64,000 bases of DNA from Hanleya hanleyi (taxonomy: Eukaryota; Mollusca; Polyplacophora; Lepidopleurida; Hanleyidae). The stretch covers positions 1 through 64,000 of the forward strand of contig JAVTVY010025328.1 in NCBI GenBank assembly GCA_036873755.1, read 5' to 3'. The notes under the pieces were generated by a model that was given only the letters and a program-made list of their open reading frames with translations, was not told where the DNA came from and searched no databases. Every line of letters starts with the position of its first letter. Within the stretch, counting starts at the first letter, position 1. Made by a program: the position numbers and the translations under genes. Positions 53,956 through 64,000 of the stretch are shown one piece after another.

Positions 53956-54487
53956 GCCCTGCCTGGTCTGGGAGGGTCATTATGGCCCCTTACCAAACTT
54001 TCTGCGCTATCTCCGGAACAACAAAAAATGCAGAGTTGAAACCCCGTGACTTTATAGTTTATCATATTGGGGTCAATGAGAGCCTATTTGTATAACCCCC
54101 CGAGCAGGGGATCATGGGTAAATTCAACATGGCGGCCACGTGGGATACCAGAAAAGTGATATTTTCGGCATATTTCTTCAAAATTTCTGCTTTTCCGCGA
54201 TGAAAAGTGAGCAAAAACTATTTCATTTCACGTCACATTAATATTTACTAAGTCATCATGCAGTGTTTGGGGAGAAATTGCATAAATAAAAAATTGGAAA
54301 AATCTGACCGAAAAATCAACCAAAAAAATGCCATTTTTTAAAATGACGTCACTGTGACGTTATCCACGCGGCCATCTTGAATTTTTTTCTTTACATTTTC
54401 TGGTAGAACTTGACCCAAAGGTATAGTGTGGTAAGTTTTAGCCCCCCCAGCTCAAGGGGTAAGGAAAATAATTTGGAGGGGCCATTT
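53956..54487 (+). mobile_element. TTAA-type MITE, copy B, right end deleted
   Basis: Duplicate of 45766-46298, ending at the 690-bp deletion junction (GGCCATTT|GGAGGG). Confidence 0.75.
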
Positions 54488-54956
54488 GGAGGGAAACTTT
54501 GACTTTGGAAAGTTGAGAAAAATGAGCTTTAAATCTGAAAATATTGTTATTTTTCGTATAACATTTAGTGTTATTGCCATTCTCTGGACATTCTTTGTAA
54601 ATAACCATGGTAACCCCATTTTTTCTATAAAATGTTTAATCATTGTTTGAGGAACCATTATCGAGTTTTTAAGCAAATTCTCACCTCGAAAGTTCGAACG
54701 TGATTATACCGCCTTAATATGAAATACATAAGAATTTAATTCGAATTGACAATAGCATATTCAGTAATGTTCAGTATCTAGACGGCATCAGCCACTGCTC
54801 GCTACACTCGCTTGGGTCATACATCCCGTGGACGCGTATTGTAGCCATTTGTTTCAACGCGAGCACACGCCTTGAACATCATTACTGTTTAGTCTGCATT
54901 GTGGTGACCCAATGGTTGGAGCGTTGGCCTCGTAAGCTACAGTTACAGTACCTTAG

Positions 54957-55036
54957 CTCAAGTGGTAAGAAAGGGAGAGGCCGAAATGGCAATCAGGCCT
55001 GGAGGTCCCAAAAGGCCCAGACCAGACAGGGTTAAG
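54957..55036 (+). mobile_element. right-end fragment of TTAA-type MITE, copy B
   Basis: Duplicate of 47455-47533. Confidence 0.6.
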
Positions 55037-55316
55037 GAGACGTCGAATCGTTAATGAGAAAATCGCTGAAAATATCTCAGGTGAGTAAATGTGCCTCACA
55101 TAAATGTCAATTACGTATACGTGTTGAAAGCCTGGGACAGTGTAGGACACGGGAAAACGCTGTAGCTGGCTATCATAGAAGACTGGATTAGCGTAACACG
55201 AAACTGAAGGTACTACGAGAAGCTTTTTTCTCGGGAACTTAAGATAGTATCACTCGAAATAACCTTGTAAATGTTAAACCAGTGTACGATGAAAGCTTGG
55301 TGTTCAAATGTCTGTC

Positions 55317-55546
55317 AGGGGCCCTCGGTGGCCGAGTGGCCTAAGGCGCTTCGCTGGTGACCGCTAGCCTCACACCGCTGAACCGGCACGGGTTCGAGCC
55401 CAGCTGGTCCATGTGTGAAAGTTTGTCAGTTACTTGCCGAAGGGCGGCGATTCTCTCCGGGTACTCCGGCTTCCTCCACCAACCAAACTGACTGTCACCA
55501 TATGAGTGAAACAAACTTGAGTGTGACATTAAGCCAAAATCCCTCC
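55317..55546 (+). mobile_element. tRNA-derived SINE, copy B
   Basis: Duplicate of 47814-48050. Its flanking repeat TTCAAATGTCTGTC (55303-55316, 55547-55560) is perfect here, whereas copy A has one mismatch. Confidence 0.88.
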
Positions 55547-56061
55547 TTCAAATGTCTGTCGAAATATATTAACTTCAATAGAACAAACATTCAGAATCAG
55601 AAGGCTTTTATTTTTAGCGCTCTTTTTCGTTGAGAAGTTGGGAAGATACTTTTTGAAAAGTAGTTTGTGTTACCGGGGATTGACCGGGTGTACACAGTAT
55701 CCGTATTAATCTTCATGTACGCTGGCTTCGTGATATAACCCGATTCAGAAAGTAATTATATCCTCGAACAGTGTCCTGCTAGGGCCCTTAATATCTGTTG
55801 CCTTTGATGTTAAGTGGTAATATAATAATATTTTAGGATCTGAACAGTGGACTCTGACATATGAAAGCTAATTGCATTGTATCAAGTCCACTGCAAGGTG
55901 CCCCGTCAAGAACATTCATTTCCGCTTAGGGAACGAGGCATTGGTCGTTTACTTTACCGTTTCCCATACGGCTTGTCATGTTCTTCCAGTTTCTACTTGG
56001 TGATCGAGATTCTTGAGCAAGATGATTGAATGGCCGGAAGACATTTTTTATTTGCACTTCG

Positions 56062-56544
56062 TCACAGGAGAGACTTCTTCTCGTAACAATATGATTCTTG
56101 TCCATTCACTGGCGCATTGGTGACTCTTACATACTTAAATCTGCGAAATGAGCGGGGATAACAACGGGAATGTGTCTGATTTACGGGTGATGGCCAGAAT
56201 TGAAACATACTATGTTTATATGTGATTTGTGTTAGGGGAAGTTTGTTTAGTTTTATTATTGGTTCCTTGTTCGTTTCTATATTTTTGGTAAGAATTTTTA
56301 GGTTCCCATTAGACTGATTAGGCTGTCTGACATGGGAATGGTGGCGATTGTATTGTATAAAGTTCACATTCAAAGCAGCCCGTTGAGAGCATTCACCCCA
56401 GCTCACGGAACGAGCCAATAGCCGTTTAGTATACCATGTCCCATAAGTCATACCATGTCCTTCCACTTTCTCTCTGGCAATATACGAATTAGTCCACACT
56501 CGATCGAGATTCCTGAGCGAGATGATTGAAGGTCCAGAAGACAT
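56062..56544 (-). CDS. unidentified ORF, copy B (160 codons)
   Basis: Counterpart of 48566-49003, with 15 extra N-terminal codons gained through an insertion at about 56515 (AGCGAGATGATTGA). Confidence 0.2.
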   Translation of the reverse strand: MSSGPSIISLRNLDRVWTNSYIAREKVEGHGMTYGTWYTKRLLARSVSWGECSQRAALNVNFIQYNRHHSHVRQPNQSNGNLKILTKNIETNKEPIIKLNKLPLTQITYKHSMFQFWPSPVNQTHSRCYPRSFRRFKYVRVTNAPVNGQESYCYEKKSLL

Positions 56545-56772
56545 TGCTTTTCTTTATCTAAACGAGATTTACCGTATTTTCACATTAAACTTTTAGTTAA
56601 CCATATCCATCTCCTCCTGGGGAATTCTGTAGAAAATGTTTTCGCTGAAAGCCCAAATTACCACTCTTTAAATTACACTTGCTTGCACTTTGAGCACTGG
56701 AACGTTTGTCTTTTTTTAGAATTTTAAAATCGGGTACCCATCAATATTGAATGTTTAAGATTGGAACCCCGA

Positions 56773-57035
56773 TCAGCACATCACGTCTAGATGGTTGCGA
56801 AATTGATCGGTGATCTCGAAAGGGGTCCCGGTTTCTACATGCCCATATTTTGTTGCCTTTAATTTGTCCGTTTCATAGCTTTTCAGGCAATTAGAGCGTT
56901 GTGTTAGTACCATATTTTGGGGGGCGCTCGTGCTATACGCATATCGTGGCCCAAAATAGAATCCCATCAACAGATTTTCTTGGAAAATAAATGTTTAATC
57001 GACATATCCATATTCTGATGTTTCCTGAATACAAT
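56773..57035 (-). pseudogene. candidate exon, copy B, frameshifted
   Basis: Counterpart of 49263-49527 with one base lost in a T-run, breaking the frame. Confidence 0.3.
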
Positions 57036-57344
57036 AGAAAGAAAAAGTTTCATTTATCTATATAAATAATGAATATATAATTGAATGTTCTCATACCGAT
57101 AATTGGTTGTGTATGCGACGCAGAATAAATTACACATCAACTGGATTCGATCTGAATAATTCTGATACTGAAACATGCGTTAGTTATTGTTCTATAAACT
57201 TAATTTGAACCAAATATAGATCGTTTCAACCGAAAAATTAAAGTTGTGTTAACTGTTTGACCGTTGTATTATTATTAATTGCAGATTTCGTTTGTCTGAG
57301 AATTACTTTTGTGTGATATAGTTCAAATAAGGAGAATATATTAA

Positions 57345-57913
57345 CCCTATCTGGCCATGGGGAGAGGGAACTTTCCGCTCCCGGTTGGTTTTTTGCTCCT
57401 ATCTCTGGAACGACAACAATTGAGAGTTGGAACTCCGTGACATTTTAGATTATCATATTGGGGTCATTTTGAGCTTATTTGCATGACCATGAGCAGAGGA
57501 TCATGGGTAAATTCAAAATGGCGGCCTTGTGGGGTACCGGAAATGTGACGTTTTCGTCATATTTCTCCAAATTTTTTGCTTTTCTGGATGGAAAAATGAG
57601 TAAAACCTATTTTATTCCATATCAGATAATTATTTACTAATTTATCATGCAGTTTTTGTGAAGAAAAAACAAAAATTCGAAAATTCTGACAAAAAAATCG
57701 TCCAAAAATTCTCTTTTGGAAAAAGACGTCACAGAGACGTTATCATGGCGGCCATCTTGGATTGTTTTACATTTTCTTGTAGAGCTGGACCCAAAGATAT
57801 AGTTTGGTAAGTTTCACCCCTCTAGCCTTAGCGATAGCGAAAATATATAGGGGGAGGGGCACTCCCCCCCTCCCAGGCTACGGTACACCGCAAATCGCCC
57901 AGGTCAGATAGGT
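57345..57913 (+). mobile_element. TTAA-type MITE, second subfamily, copy B
   Basis: Duplicate of 49836-50407, with TTAA at 57341-57344. Confidence 0.75.
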
Positions 57914-58976
57914 TCAATTTACACTTGCACAGAAGAGGTTATCATTCACACTACAGTCGGTCTGTGAAAGCCGTCGGCTTGAGACAGCAGCCAGGAAAGT
58001 GGTATGTTTCTTCGAAAGAAAAAAACCCTGAAACAACACTGATAATATATTAAATAAAGTTTTTATTATATATTGCTGATTTTGTGCGTCCAGCAAATTA
58101 ACCAAATAATGAGAGCAATTACCGCCTAACTCAGAGTACAATCACGCTTTAGACCAACTGTCACATACATTTTACTAACAACGATACCACATGTTGTCCA
58201 TGCGAAAGGCTGATAGGGAATGCTCACGCACTTCGATCGAGCGTTTATGTTAATATTATCCAGTTTCCAATGAATTATCAGCCACTTCTGTAGTCTTCAA
58301 AGCCATTGTATATCTATATGTCGGGGAAATATCGTATTCTATTTATTCCAGTATTGCAATTCAATGTACAGTTCTTGGACGTATCTCAAAGTGATTCAAA
58401 TGTCCAAAACAACAGATTCGAAATAAGTTACACTGATTCACTCATATTCGTGTTTTTATTGCATATATACTCACCGGGATTAATATCGCGAGAGCAAAAA
58501 AGTGCGAGTATTTGAAGGCATCTCGGTTCCATTCTCAAAGCAATGCAAGTCGAGTTATTTCGATGGGGATCGAGATGGCCTTGTGTATCGAGAGAAAACC
58601 GAGAGAAAACCTGGACAACAATCGATACAGATGGAGATGGAGATGAGATATTTATCGGTTTTACTCGTTTATCGAGAAACCATCACGATCAATTGGACGT
58701 GACCCCTGGGGATCGCCCTCCCGATCCGTTGTAAGGCTGGAGTGATTTACGCGCTCGGCGATCCATCATTACTAAAGAGCCATCCAGATAATTCCTTTGG
58801 TACTCTATACATACATCTTCATCATAGAAGAAGAGCTTAATTGAAACATGGCACTAGTTGCGTCCCGTATTTAAGCTGAGTATCGTATGCGGACAAATAT
58901 ATATTACCGGTACGTTTATAATTCAAACATTCCCTGTGGGAAAATGTTTAAATTCTGTCAATAGGGTCATAAATGG

Positions 58977-59208
58977 GGGTAGAGAGATTTGGCTTAATAT
59001 CACACTCCATGTTGTTTCACTCATATGAGTGACAGTCAGTTTGGTTGGTGGAGGAAGCCGGAGTACACGGAGAGAGTCAACGCCTGTCGGCAAGTAACTG
59101 AAAAACTTCCACAAATGAACAGTTGGGCTCAAACCCGTGTAATTTCATCGGAGTGAAGCTAGCGGTGACCAGAGAAGCGCCTTAGGCCACTCGGCCACCG
59201 AGGGCCCC
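58977..59208 (-). mobile_element. tRNA-derived SINE, reversed, copy B
   Basis: Duplicate of 51477-51709, with a perfect flanking repeat GGGTCATAAATGG (58964-58976, 59209-59221). Confidence 0.87.
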
Positions 59209-59545
59209 GGGTCATAAATGGCTTGATTTTGTACGCTCAACTGTCAAAATATTCAATCACTTCCCCCATGAGATTTTAGGGGAATTTACTAACGCAATAA
59301 TGATATACTCTCGAATCCAGAATGATAAAGAATCATTGAACATGTGACCTGGAATGACACCGTATTTGATTAACATTTATATTTGCACCTGTGATTTGAG
59401 GTGACTGGGCATATCGCTATCTGCGTAACCGGATTACAGCAACATATGAAAAATAGTATTTTTTGTTAAAGCACGAAATCTACATCACTGAACTAGGAGA
59501 AACCGCCCTTACCATAGCTCACATAAATTCTATGTGCTTGCATCA

Positions 59546-60375
59546 AAAGTTGATTATGTATTTACTACCATTCGAGATAATGATGACCCGACCACCCTCC
59601 TTGACCACCTTAATGACCAACATCCTACAGTGAAGTTCACTATGGAAACAGAAATCGACAGAAATTCTCATTCCTTGACGTCCTAGTCAAGTGTTTACAG
59701 AGAGCCCACTAATACCGACCAATACATCCATTACCTGTCAGTTCAACTTAAGGCTGACATCATACATGTAGCTACTTTAACAAGACGAGGCACAAATATG
59801 TGTTCAACAGAAAACCTGCTTCCCCAAAGACTTCAACCATGTCTTCCACCATGTCTTCACTGATCAAAACATGGACATTCCAACGTCAGCAGCGAAATCC
59901 AACTCCTCGAGACCACAGCCCAGTGCCCATCACCTTACCATACATAAGCCAAACCAGCCACCGCACCAGATGAATTCTTAAGGAATCAACCAGCATCGAT
60001 GCGGTGTTGATCAGCAGCAGATCCCTTGAAACCACTTAAAAGCCAAAGGAAGACTTCCCCCGAAATATCTACCAAATTCAGCGCTCTTGCCAGGAACTCT
60101 ACATAGGAGAGACAACACGACCCCCCAATGTTCGTGTCAAGTAACGTAAGACCTCCAGTGAAAAGCTACATGTAGATAGAAAATCGGCAATATTTGACCA
60201 CCTTAATTATCGCGCAAGACATTATTTTTAATGGGTTGATATTCACAAGCTATCCCTTCACCAAACCAACGAAAAGAAAAACAACAGCATGGAATTCGCC
60301 CAAATCAAACGACACAGACCGACAATAAATCGGGACCGTGGATTTTGTTTTACTTTCGTGTGCCTCATAATTTAG
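59546..60375 (+). pseudogene. Penelope-like element fragment, copy B
   Basis: Duplicate of 52046-52790. Near 60200-60290 it has sequence absent from copy A (GACCACCTTAATTATCGCGC to GGAATTCGCCC), which copy A probably lost. Confidence 0.72.
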
Positions 60376-60567
60376 CTTAACCACCATTTCCATACATTTA
60401 TAGACATTTGTCTTATTATGATGTTTCTTTAGAGTCAATTGTAATATTGCTGCATTATTATTAACATTATCCTACTGACTTTACATTGCGATTATTATTG
60501 TAATTTAGCTCATATTTTATCTTAGATCATCATACACTCTTGTTATATTATTATTATTATCTCCAAT

Positions 60568-61010
60568 TACAAGCGTCTGATCCGTCATTTATAATTCAGC
60601 CGTCGTCCATTAGAGAATATCCGCGTCCATAATCCAAAGACCTATTCCATATTCCATATAACTGTATTAGCACCAAATTCAAAAAGACAATCATAGTATA
60701 CATAAACATAGGCTTGTTTCCTGCAAGAGAGAAGCGGTCAACAGTTTTCAATGATGCCGGCAAGACATCATGATGTTCCAAAAATATCAAATCCGTATCG
60801 CTGATCAGTATTCTTAATCCATAATATTCGTTGTAAAGTCGTCATCTAAAGAATGATGTATCTCAGTCACACTTTGATTGCGTCTGTTCATATGAGTACC
60901 GTGAGGATCTTGAAGTACATGGGTTCATACGGCCCCTAGCCCCGGGTTAAGCGGAATTAGACACAAGTTACGAAACGTAACGCCATAGATCTTGCACACT
61001 ACGCCAAGTG
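60568..61010 (-). mobile_element. 3' tail of dispersed RT element, complete
   Basis: Longest tail copy: GTCTGATCCGTCATTTATAA, TATCCGCGTCCATAATCC, GCCGGCAAGACATCATG, GAATGATGTATCTCAGTC, CGGCCCCTAGCCCCGGGTTA and CATAGATCTTGCAC. Serves as the reference for partial tails elsewhere. Confidence 0.75.
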
Positions 61011-61361
61011 TCCTTTACTGACAAACACTGATGAAGCAGAATGATAGCTGCCAGCATGGCTTACAAGAAAAAACAGGTTTAATTGCAGGTTTAGGAAATA
61101 GCCGAACTCAGTCGTAAAGAAAATAAGAAATCTGAAGTCCAGCAATCTCGAGGAGCATCAGACTTTAATAAGTGATAACGAGGTGGAACAAAGTTTTAGT
61201 GAAAAACAGAAATGGAAAACCGGTTATTATAAGAAACGAATTTGTATCTGAGAAGAAGGAGCTCAACAGTAACGAGGATAGTTCAAGGTGTTTAATTATT
61301 TATGAGTTCTTAAAATACCCTTCTGTTCTAGTACCTTCCGATGTCTTAAATTGCTCATCCG

Positions 61362-61500
61362 CAGGCTTCCCAGTCCAGTGGTCTGTGGGCATCATTAACC
61401 TGACTTATAACAACAAAGAAGACTTGTCTTAACCCTGATAATTATAGAGGCATTACTCTTTTGGGTTGTTTCGGTCAACTTTTTACAGCAGTGATAACAA
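61362..61500 (+). pseudogene. LINE-type RT fragment
   Basis: GFPVQWSVGIINLTYNNKED, then after a one-base shift NPDNYRGITLLGCFGQLFTA. The NYRGI(T/S)LL block with a preceding W-x-x-(G/A)-x-(I/V) is the conserved RT palm start of non-LTR retrotransposons. No further LINE motif follows. Confidence 0.65.
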
Positions 61501-62086
61501 GAAGCTGAGATTCTCAGTTCAGGAAAATAAGTTCACTACTTTCACTCACAGAACAATATGGTACAGACACGACATATCATATCAAGTGTGGTCAGAAGAA
61601 CCCATTTGCCTCTATACCATTTGTCTAGTCTGACCCATGGAAGTTACATGTATAATCAATTCAGTGTGTACTGACACAGACCGCGGTTGTATCGGGGATA
61701 AAATCATCCAATTAGATTGAGAGATATCGGAACTGTATTACGATGGAGAAAAGTTATTTTTTCCTTGAAACTTTAAGTTTTAAGAGCTTGTTACCCACCT
61801 GGGTATCAAAGATTTACGAACTTTTATTACATATATGTTTAATACTATATCGATTCTTTCTCCAGGGAGATTATTTTGGTGAATACATGGTTGCTTTGAT
61901 GCAATTATCCTTCAAAATATTATATTTAAGGGATTTTCACTTGCCCCTAATCTGCCCATCGCTTTCATTCCATTTCTTGATTTTTCCAGTTTTATAAGAA
62001 AAACCGTTTATTTCTGGAAAACTGTTCATCCTGGGATTATTAGCTCGTTTTATGAAAAGACCAGCGTTGAAGAACTTGAAGAAGAA
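61501..62086. other. no clear gene; 84-codon hydrophobic frame
   Basis: 61743-61997 is open and very rich in L, F and Y, as expected from AT-rich DNA. It lies between two retroelement remnants and could be decayed RT coding sequence. Confidence 0.3.
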
Positions 62087-62299
62087 GAAATAATTGCTGT
62101 GGCAAAATTCAATCAAAACAGATGCGGGAATTGTGATTATTTAATAGAATGGAAGGAGTATACTTTTAACGGTTCTGAAACTAGTTTTGTTGTCAAACAT
62201 AATATGTCTTGTCAAGTTACAAATGTTATATATGCAATTACAAATTCAGGTTGTGATGAAAGTTGTATCGACAAACGGTTGATATTTGTCGAAACCTAG
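62087..62299 (+). pseudogene. GIY-YIG-associated C-terminal fragment of a retroelement
   Basis: FNQNRCGNCDYLIE, then TSFVVKHNMSCQVTNVIYAI and NSGCDESCID. This follows the Cys-rich linker and first strand (N-V-I-Y-x-I) of the GIY-YIG module at the end of Penelope-like proteins. The expected YIG-x-T reads CIDKR, so it is inactive. Confidence 0.5.
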
Positions 62300-62386
62300 T
62301 AACAGTGAATAAACAGCAAATTCGTGATCCATCGACTAGACAAATTGGTTTGATATGATCAAAAAGAACAATTTACAATTTCTTTA

Positions 62387-62679
62387 CACAGTCAGAAAAA
62401 GGTGATAACTATCACCCCGAAAAGGTGATGAGATAGAGCCATCACCCTTTTTTATGATCACCTTTAAAAATGATGGCCAGCACTGCGGAAGAGTGATGAG
62501 CAATGATTGTAAATTTAAGTTATCACCTTTTAATGATGATGAAGCAACATCATCACCCTTAAAAGGTGATGGCCGTCACCATTTAAAGGTGATGGCTCTA
62601 AGTTACCACCTTTTAATTGTGATGACTAGGTCTGATCACCATTAACGGGTGACGGACCATCACCTTTTTTCTAGCTGTG
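62387..62679. mobile_element. Tc1/mariner-like palindromic MITE
   Basis: Ends CACAGTCAGAAAAAGGTGAT and complement of CACCTTTTTTCTAGCTGTG, flanked by TA (62385-62386, 62680-62681). The interior is a chain of AAAGGTGAT/ATCACCTTT motifs in both orientations. No coding capacity. Confidence 0.7.
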
Positions 62680-62984
62680 TAGGGTACTTAAAGATGACAA
62701 AGATTGACAAAGAAGACAAAGACTTCGGAATACAGAAAAAAAATATTTCTCAGTTTAGAAAAAAATATAATTCTGAACTCACTGGAATACCTGCATAATT
62801 ATATACTTTGCTCGAGGAATCAAACCGTTACGTGATTCAATTTTAAATATGAGGTAAAACATTATTCCTTGTATTCTCAATATTTTCCTGAAATGAATTT
62901 GAATTTCCATTAAAATTTCTGACTAGCCACTAAAGAAGAAGAGACGTTGCATGTGTTTATTTATTTCTTTCCTCATACATAAAA

Positions 62985-63155
62985 ACATTTAGTCCATCAT
63001 TCAATATTCGGCCGTCGTCCATTTGAGAATGTCCGCGTCCATAATCCAAATATCTAAATCATATATTAGCATTAGCACCAAAGACGAACAAATCATTGTA
63101 TACATGAAGTTAGGTTAGTTTCCTGCAAGAGCGAAGCGTTCAACAGTTTTCAATA
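62985..63155 (-). mobile_element. end piece of dispersed RT element tail
   Basis: TAGTCCATCATTCAATATTC, GCCGTCGTCCATTTGAGAAT, GTCCGCGTCCATAATCCAAA, TTTCCTGCAAGAGCGAAGCG and CAACAGTTTTCAAT, then it stops. Confidence 0.65.
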
Positions 63156-64000
63156 TACCAACCCTGGACATCTTACATGTATACATATATGCCCTATATG
63201 TGACTAGGTTCAAAATTATCACAAAACCGACAACGTTTTTGTTGTTCAGGCCTTTGTATCACCGAAAAACCACCCATCTATATTCACTGTTTTACCCAAA
63301 AACTCTATTCATCTCCTTTGTTGTTCGAATACAACACACCATCTTTCATACAATTGTTGTAGAGGTAGCTAACCGCTCGGAACTGTTAGTCCCAGGCGTG
63401 AGGAAACGAACCGAATATGCCAGGAGAGTGCATGATCTCCAGCTATAGTTCCAATCATTACCGCCCCGAACCGGTTTGGTCCCAAAGATAGAGGTTCGAA
63501 ATACTTCGGGGCACGGACAATTCGGGAGTGTGCACGGGCTCTTTGTCAGATAAGGGTTGGGACTGATTGAGACAAAACGTGAATTCAGGTGGTTGGATAG
63601 GAGAATTATAACGGGGATATTTTAGCTCTCTATTGCTCTGGATGTTGCTAGGCACGGCGCACCACTACTTCAACTGTTGTCAGAAGTGAAATATATTTTT
63701 TCCACGCTTGAGAACCTATTTAGGCCTGCGAAATTGATAAAACTCCTGTAAACAAACACGGTGTGAAGGTCAGCCATTTTTTTTTGTAATCTTGTTTTGC
63801 GTACCCCCAGTCCCGTGTGTTTTAGGCTGACTTTCCATCGTGTGTTGTTTAGGGTATTTGGGTCATCCTGACGTGTGAGCCATTCTGTAGTCAAAAGTAG
63901 ACAATTCTATATAAATCCTTTCACAGCCGGCAGGTCGTCGATTGAATTAGACCACTGAGCACAGGTTTTCCTTTGTCTCGGCTGGTAGGCTAGCTACGCA
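63156..64000. other. no gene assigned; protein-like minus frame
   Basis: The minus frame 63458-63655 is hydrophilic and proline-rich (NQSQPLSDKEPVHTPELSVP), and 63360-63560 is richer in G+C than its surroundings. It could be decayed coding DNA of a gene or LTR element cut by the window edge. No motif supports a family. Confidence 0.25.

Larger units (their letters stand above)
53194..60784. repeat. direct tandem duplication, copy B (7.6 kb)
   Basis: Colinear with copy A without the Crypton. Ends at 60784 (TTCCAAAAA), after which the RT-element tail continues uninterrupted, so 60784 is the ancestral right context. Lacks 13 bp near 53,350 (within the RT piece) and about 690 bp at 54,488, and has about 90-113 extra bases near 60,200. 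Confidence 0.92.

Overview
This is eukaryotic, animal-type DNA: AT-rich, almost all intergenic or intronic, with no operons and no compact bacterial gene layout. Nearly every recognisable gene belongs to a mobile element. The mix of elements suggests a marine invertebrate, most likely a mollusc: Ngaro (DIRS-order) and Crypton tyrosine-recombinase elements, Penelope-like elements, a tRNA-derived SINE with a conserved CTCCGGCTTCCTCC body, TTAA-flanked MITEs and 157-bp satellite DNA. The species assignment is inference.

Layout. 0-8.5 kb: scattered exon-like pieces (312-445; a broken BEN-like exon 1458-1696; a TATA-led first exon 7064-7103 and a phase-compatible exon 8435-8500), a 5S rRNA-derived sequence, several tandem repeats and two MITEs. 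8.7-12.8 kb: satellites (about 365-bp units giving rise to a 28-bp array, then a 157-bp array). 12.8-16.5 kb: MITE fragments and the 3' tail of a dispersed reverse-transcriptase (RT) element. 16.5-22.7 kb: an Ngaro retrotransposon with split direct repeats (A1-genes-B1-A2-B2), sitting between the ends of an older inverted-repeat element. 23.4-28.9 kb: a TTAA-flanked MITE and a roughly 4.6-kb structure with inverted, internally repeated arms. 29-42 kb: decayed RT copies, a GPCR-like remnant, one convincing unidentified terminal exon (32115-32341, minus strand), and two opposed arrays of about 125-bp units that form a giant imperfect palindrome near 33.5 kb. 42.1-60.8 kb: a young direct tandem duplication. 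Copy A is 42094-53193 and copy B is 53194-60784. Copy A carries a 2.9-kb Crypton that copy B lacks, so copy B is a natural empty site. 60.8-64 kb: remnants of LINE and Penelope-type elements and a Tc1/mariner-like MITE.

The two best-preserved genes are both tyrosine recombinases: the Ngaro recombinase (20183-21172) and the Crypton recombinase (43211-44908). Each keeps the R-K-HxxR-H-Y catalytic set. The Ngaro gag and RT/RNase H are broken (in-frame TGA, YxDD box mutated to NVDK, frameshift), so that copy could move only with help in trans. The Crypton ORF is intact. All exon and family calls rest on reading the sequence; no database search was possible.
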